Source: UBA6165 sp044233745 (GTDB taxonomy: Bacteria; Bacteroidota; Bacteroidia; Flavobacteriales_D; Crocinitomicaceae). Taken from it: a stretch of 6,453 bases of DNA. Position numbers and translations under genes: made by a program. This document shows positions 4,567 through 6,453 of the stretch, in pieces (positions within the stretch are counted from its first letter, which is position 1; every line of letters starts with the position of its first letter). Under the pieces are notes generated by a model. The model did not search any database and had not been told where the DNA came from. It saw only the letters and a program-made list of their open reading frames with translations. Where the stretch lies: positions 1 to 6,453 of the forward strand of contig JBIIJN010000108.1 of assembly GCA_044233745.1 (NCBI GenBank), read 5' to 3'.

Positions 4567-6051
4567 ATGAACAACAAAAGAAAAGCTTTAATAATTGGTT
4601 CAGGTTTGGCTGGATTAGCATCTGCCATTCGTTTGAAAATTCAGGGCTTCGACGTGGAAGTGTTCGAAGCCAATACCTACCCCGGCGGAAAACTCGCTGA
4701 AATTCAAGTAGGAAATTACCGCTTCGATGCAGGTCCTTCGCTGTTTACCATGCCCCACTTTGTTGATGAATTGTTTCAATTGGCTGGAAAAAATCCACGC
4801 GATTATTATAATTACAAACGCAAAGAGGTGGTGTGCAACTATTTCTTTCACGATGGCACCCGTTTCACAGCATATGCAGATGCCAATCAATATGCACAAC
4901 ATGCAAGCGAAACATTTGATGTTGAACCCAAAACGATTCAAAAGTATTTTCGTAATGCCAAAAAGAAATACGACCTCACTGCCCCACTATTTTTAGAAAA
5001 CTCACTTCATGCTTTGGGTAACTATCTGAATTTTAAAACATTAAAAGCAATTTCTCAACTCCATAGTTTAAGCGTTTTTTCGACGTTAAACACACACAAC
5101 CAGCAGTATTTCAAGGATAAAAATTTGCAGCAACTCTTCAACAGATACGCCACATACAACGGGTCGTCGCCGTACATGACGCCTGGTATTATGAGCATGA
5201 TTCCACATTTGGAACAGCATTTTGGAACCTTTGTGCCGGAAGGAGGCATGATTACCATAACCAATGCGCTTTGGAAATTGGCGGAAGACATTGGCGTGAC
5301 CTTTCATTTCGGAAAACGCGTTGACAAAATTTTTATTGAACACAGTACTGCTTGCGGTTTGATGGCCAATGGTGAGCGTTGCGATGGCGATTTGATAATC
5401 AGCAACATGGACGTAGTTCCAACTTATCGAAAACTGCTCAAAGAACAAATTGCACCCGACAAAACATTGAAACAAGAGCGCTCTAGTTCGGCGTTGATTT
5501 TTTATTGGGGAATCAAACGCAATTTCCCAGAATTGGATTTGCACAACATCTTGTTTTCAGAAGATTATGAAAATGAGTTCAATGATATATTTAAGCTAAA
5601 AACGATTCCAAACGACCCAACGGTGTACATCAATATCAGTTCGAAAGACGAACATTCCGATGCGCCAGAAGGTTGCGAAAACTGGTTTGTGATGATCAAC
5701 GTGCCCGGAAATACTGGTCAAAACTGGGATGAATTGATTCCATTGGCTAGAAAGCGGGTTATTGAGCGCATCAACAAAGCCTTGAATACGGATATTGAGT
5801 CGCTCATTGAAGCAGAAGACATACTGGAGCCCAGAACGATTGAATCCAGAACGCAGAGTTTCCAAGGTTCTCTTTATGGCGCTGCGAGCAACGATAGATT
5901 CTCGGCTTTTTTAAGACATCCAAATTTTTCACAGCGTTTGAAAAACTTATACTTTTGCGGTGGAAGTGTTCATCCGGGCGGTGGCATTCCACTGGCCTTG
6001 TTGTCTGGGAGAATAACAGCCAATTTGATTGAAATAAATGGCGTGAAATGA
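4567..6051 (+). CDS. crtD: Carotenoid desaturase, probably 1-hydroxycarotenoid 3,4-desaturase CrtD
   Basis: A 494-residue FAD-dependent desaturase of the CrtI/CrtD family. The Rossmann start ALIIGSGLAGLASAIRL (residues 7-23) carries GxGxxG at 11-16, and E34 (VEVFEAN) should bind the ADP ribose. YPGGKL (38-43) and FDAGPSLFTMP (53-63) follow. The C-terminal FAD motif is GGSVHPGGGIP (465-475). Phytoene desaturases of Bacteroidota usually have a GPSWYWMP-type motif, whereas GPSLFT-MP is what I recall for CrtD. With a CruF-type hydratase overlapping by ATGA, this favours CrtD, which desaturates the 3,4 bond next to the 1-hydroxyl in saproxanthin/myxol-type synthesis. Phytoene desaturase CrtI or another family member remains possible. 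An in-frame ATG at 4546 would extend the protein by seven residues, but it lies upstream of and reads through the -7 element, so I choose 4567. Confidence 0.85.
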   Translation: MNNKRKALIIGSGLAGLASAIRLKIQGFDVEVFEANTYPGGKLAEIQVGNYRFDAGPSLFTMPHFVDELFQLAGKNPRDYYNYKRKEVVCNYFFHDGTRFTAYADANQYAQHASETFDVEPKTIQKYFRNAKKKYDLTAPLFLENSLHALGNYLNFKTLKAISQLHSLSVFSTLNTHNQQYFKDKNLQQLFNRYATYNGSSPYMTPGIMSMIPHLEQHFGTFVPEGGMITITNALWKLAEDIGVTFHFGKRVDKIFIEHSTACGLMANGERCDGDLIISNMDVVPTYRKLLKEQIAPDKTLKQERSSSALIFYWGIKRNFPELDLHNILFSEDYENEFNDIFKLKTIPNDPTVYINISSKDEHSDAPEGCENWFVMINVPGNTGQNWDELIPLARKRVIERINKALNTDIESLIEAEDILEPRTIESRTQSFQGSLYGAASNDRFSAFLRHPNFSQRLKNLYFCGGSVHPGGGIPLALLSGRITANLIEINGVK

Positions 6052-6453
6052 AAATATTGAATCAAGTGAATCAACACAAACTATGGATTTCTATCTTCTT
6101 GGTTTGGCTTTTTCATGTTTCTGCCATTATCGGAATTCTATTGGGTCATGAAGAATGGTTTCTGCCCCTTACACCCCTAAATCTCCTACTCTGCTTTGGC
6201 TTGGTACTTTGGAACATTCCAAATCTGAATGCTAAAGACATGTTGATGCTTCTCGTTCCCTTTGCGTTCGGAATGGTTGCAGAATGGCTCGGCGTCAACT
6301 TTGGTTTGATTTTCGGGGATTATTCCTACGGCAACAATTTGGGACCTAAAATCTGGGGCGTGCCTTGGATGATTGGTATCAATTGGGCTATTTTGGTTTT
6401 TATCAGTGCATCAATGGCATATAAATGGACGAAAAATCTATTTCTTGGTGCAA
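6048..6453 (+). CDS. cruF: CruF-type carotenoid 1',2'-hydratase, 3'-partial
   Basis: The frame stays open to the window end and gives 135 residues of a multi-pass membrane protein of the carotenoid biosynthesis family (PF04240, formerly DUF422), which includes CruF and bisanhydrobacterioruberin hydratase. These enzymes add water to the psi end of acyclic or monocyclic carotenoids. About three to four membrane segments are visible (about 12-33, 42-58, 65-80 and 105-123). The family-type block is AEWLGVNFGLIFGDYSYG (78-95) followed by LGPKIWGVPWMIGINW (98-113), with conserved E79, GxYxY-like and GVPW elements. The ATG overlaps the crtD stop (ATGA), so the two should be cotranscribed and translationally coupled. 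The product would supply the 1'-hydroxy substrate for CrtD. The symbol rests on family and context and is not certain. Confidence 0.85.
   Translation, partial: MKILNQVNQHKLWISIFLVWLFHVSAIIGILLGHEEWFLPLTPLNLLLCFGLVLWNIPNLNAKDMLMLLVPFAFGMVAEWLGVNFGLIFGDYSYGNNLGPKIWGVPWMIGINWAILVFISASMAYKWTKNLFLGA

Noticed and set aside
5086..5544. 152-codon open frame on the - strand
   Set aside because: It is antisense to the desaturase gene, which has full-length family motifs. There is no promoter or protein-like pattern.

Overview
The window reads as chromosomal DNA of a Bacteroidota bacterium, most likely of the Flavobacteriales. Three lines support this: AT-rich sequence without Shine-Dalgarno motifs, three promoters with the Bacteroidota -7 element TAnnTTTG (all as TACTTTTG), and gene families typical of the phylum (DUF4924, a lipoprotein form of OmpH/Skp, and a crtD-cruF type carotenoid pair). 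The genus cannot be named from the sequence alone.

Layout. Positions 1-688 hold two small membrane-protein genes on the + strand, the first cut by the window edge. Positions 689-1173 are non-coding and contain a degenerating tandem array of about 109 bp units (about 754-1060), followed by a promoter. Positions 1174-2612 form a compact + strand operon: a small conserved hypothetical protein, an OmpH-like lipoprotein and a DUF4924 protein, with gaps of 3 and 5 bp. Positions 2613-2922 lie between convergent genes and hold an interspersed-repeat-like element built from 9-nt GCAGAT-type modules in inverted arrangement, plus an internal hairpin. Positions 2923-4436 are a - strand operon of hemJ (protoporphyrinogen oxidase) and a GT9 glycosyltransferase, coupled by an ATGA overlap. 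A 130 bp divergent promoter region (4437-4566) separates it from a + strand carotenoid operon: a CrtI/CrtD-family desaturase, best read as the 1-hydroxycarotenoid 3,4-desaturase CrtD, and a CruF-type carotenoid hydratase joined by another ATGA overlap and cut off by the window end.

How the genes work together. CruF-type enzymes add water to the open psi end of a carotenoid to give a 1'-hydroxyl. CrtD then desaturates the adjacent 3,4 bond. The pair therefore points to monocyclic pigments of the saproxanthin/myxol/flexixanthin type. HemJ carries out the penultimate step of haem synthesis at the membrane, and the GT9 enzyme probably acts in surface glycan or LPS synthesis. The OmpH-like lipoprotein suggests envelope-protein handling. 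Both divergent genes have the -7 element only 4-5 nt before the ATG, so their mRNAs are predicted to be leaderless or nearly so. This also corrects two start codons that naive ORF calling would place inside or upstream of the promoters.

No clearly new multi-gene system is visible. The most unexplained parts are the 109 bp tandem array, the inverted-repeat element, and the two unassigned small-protein genes.
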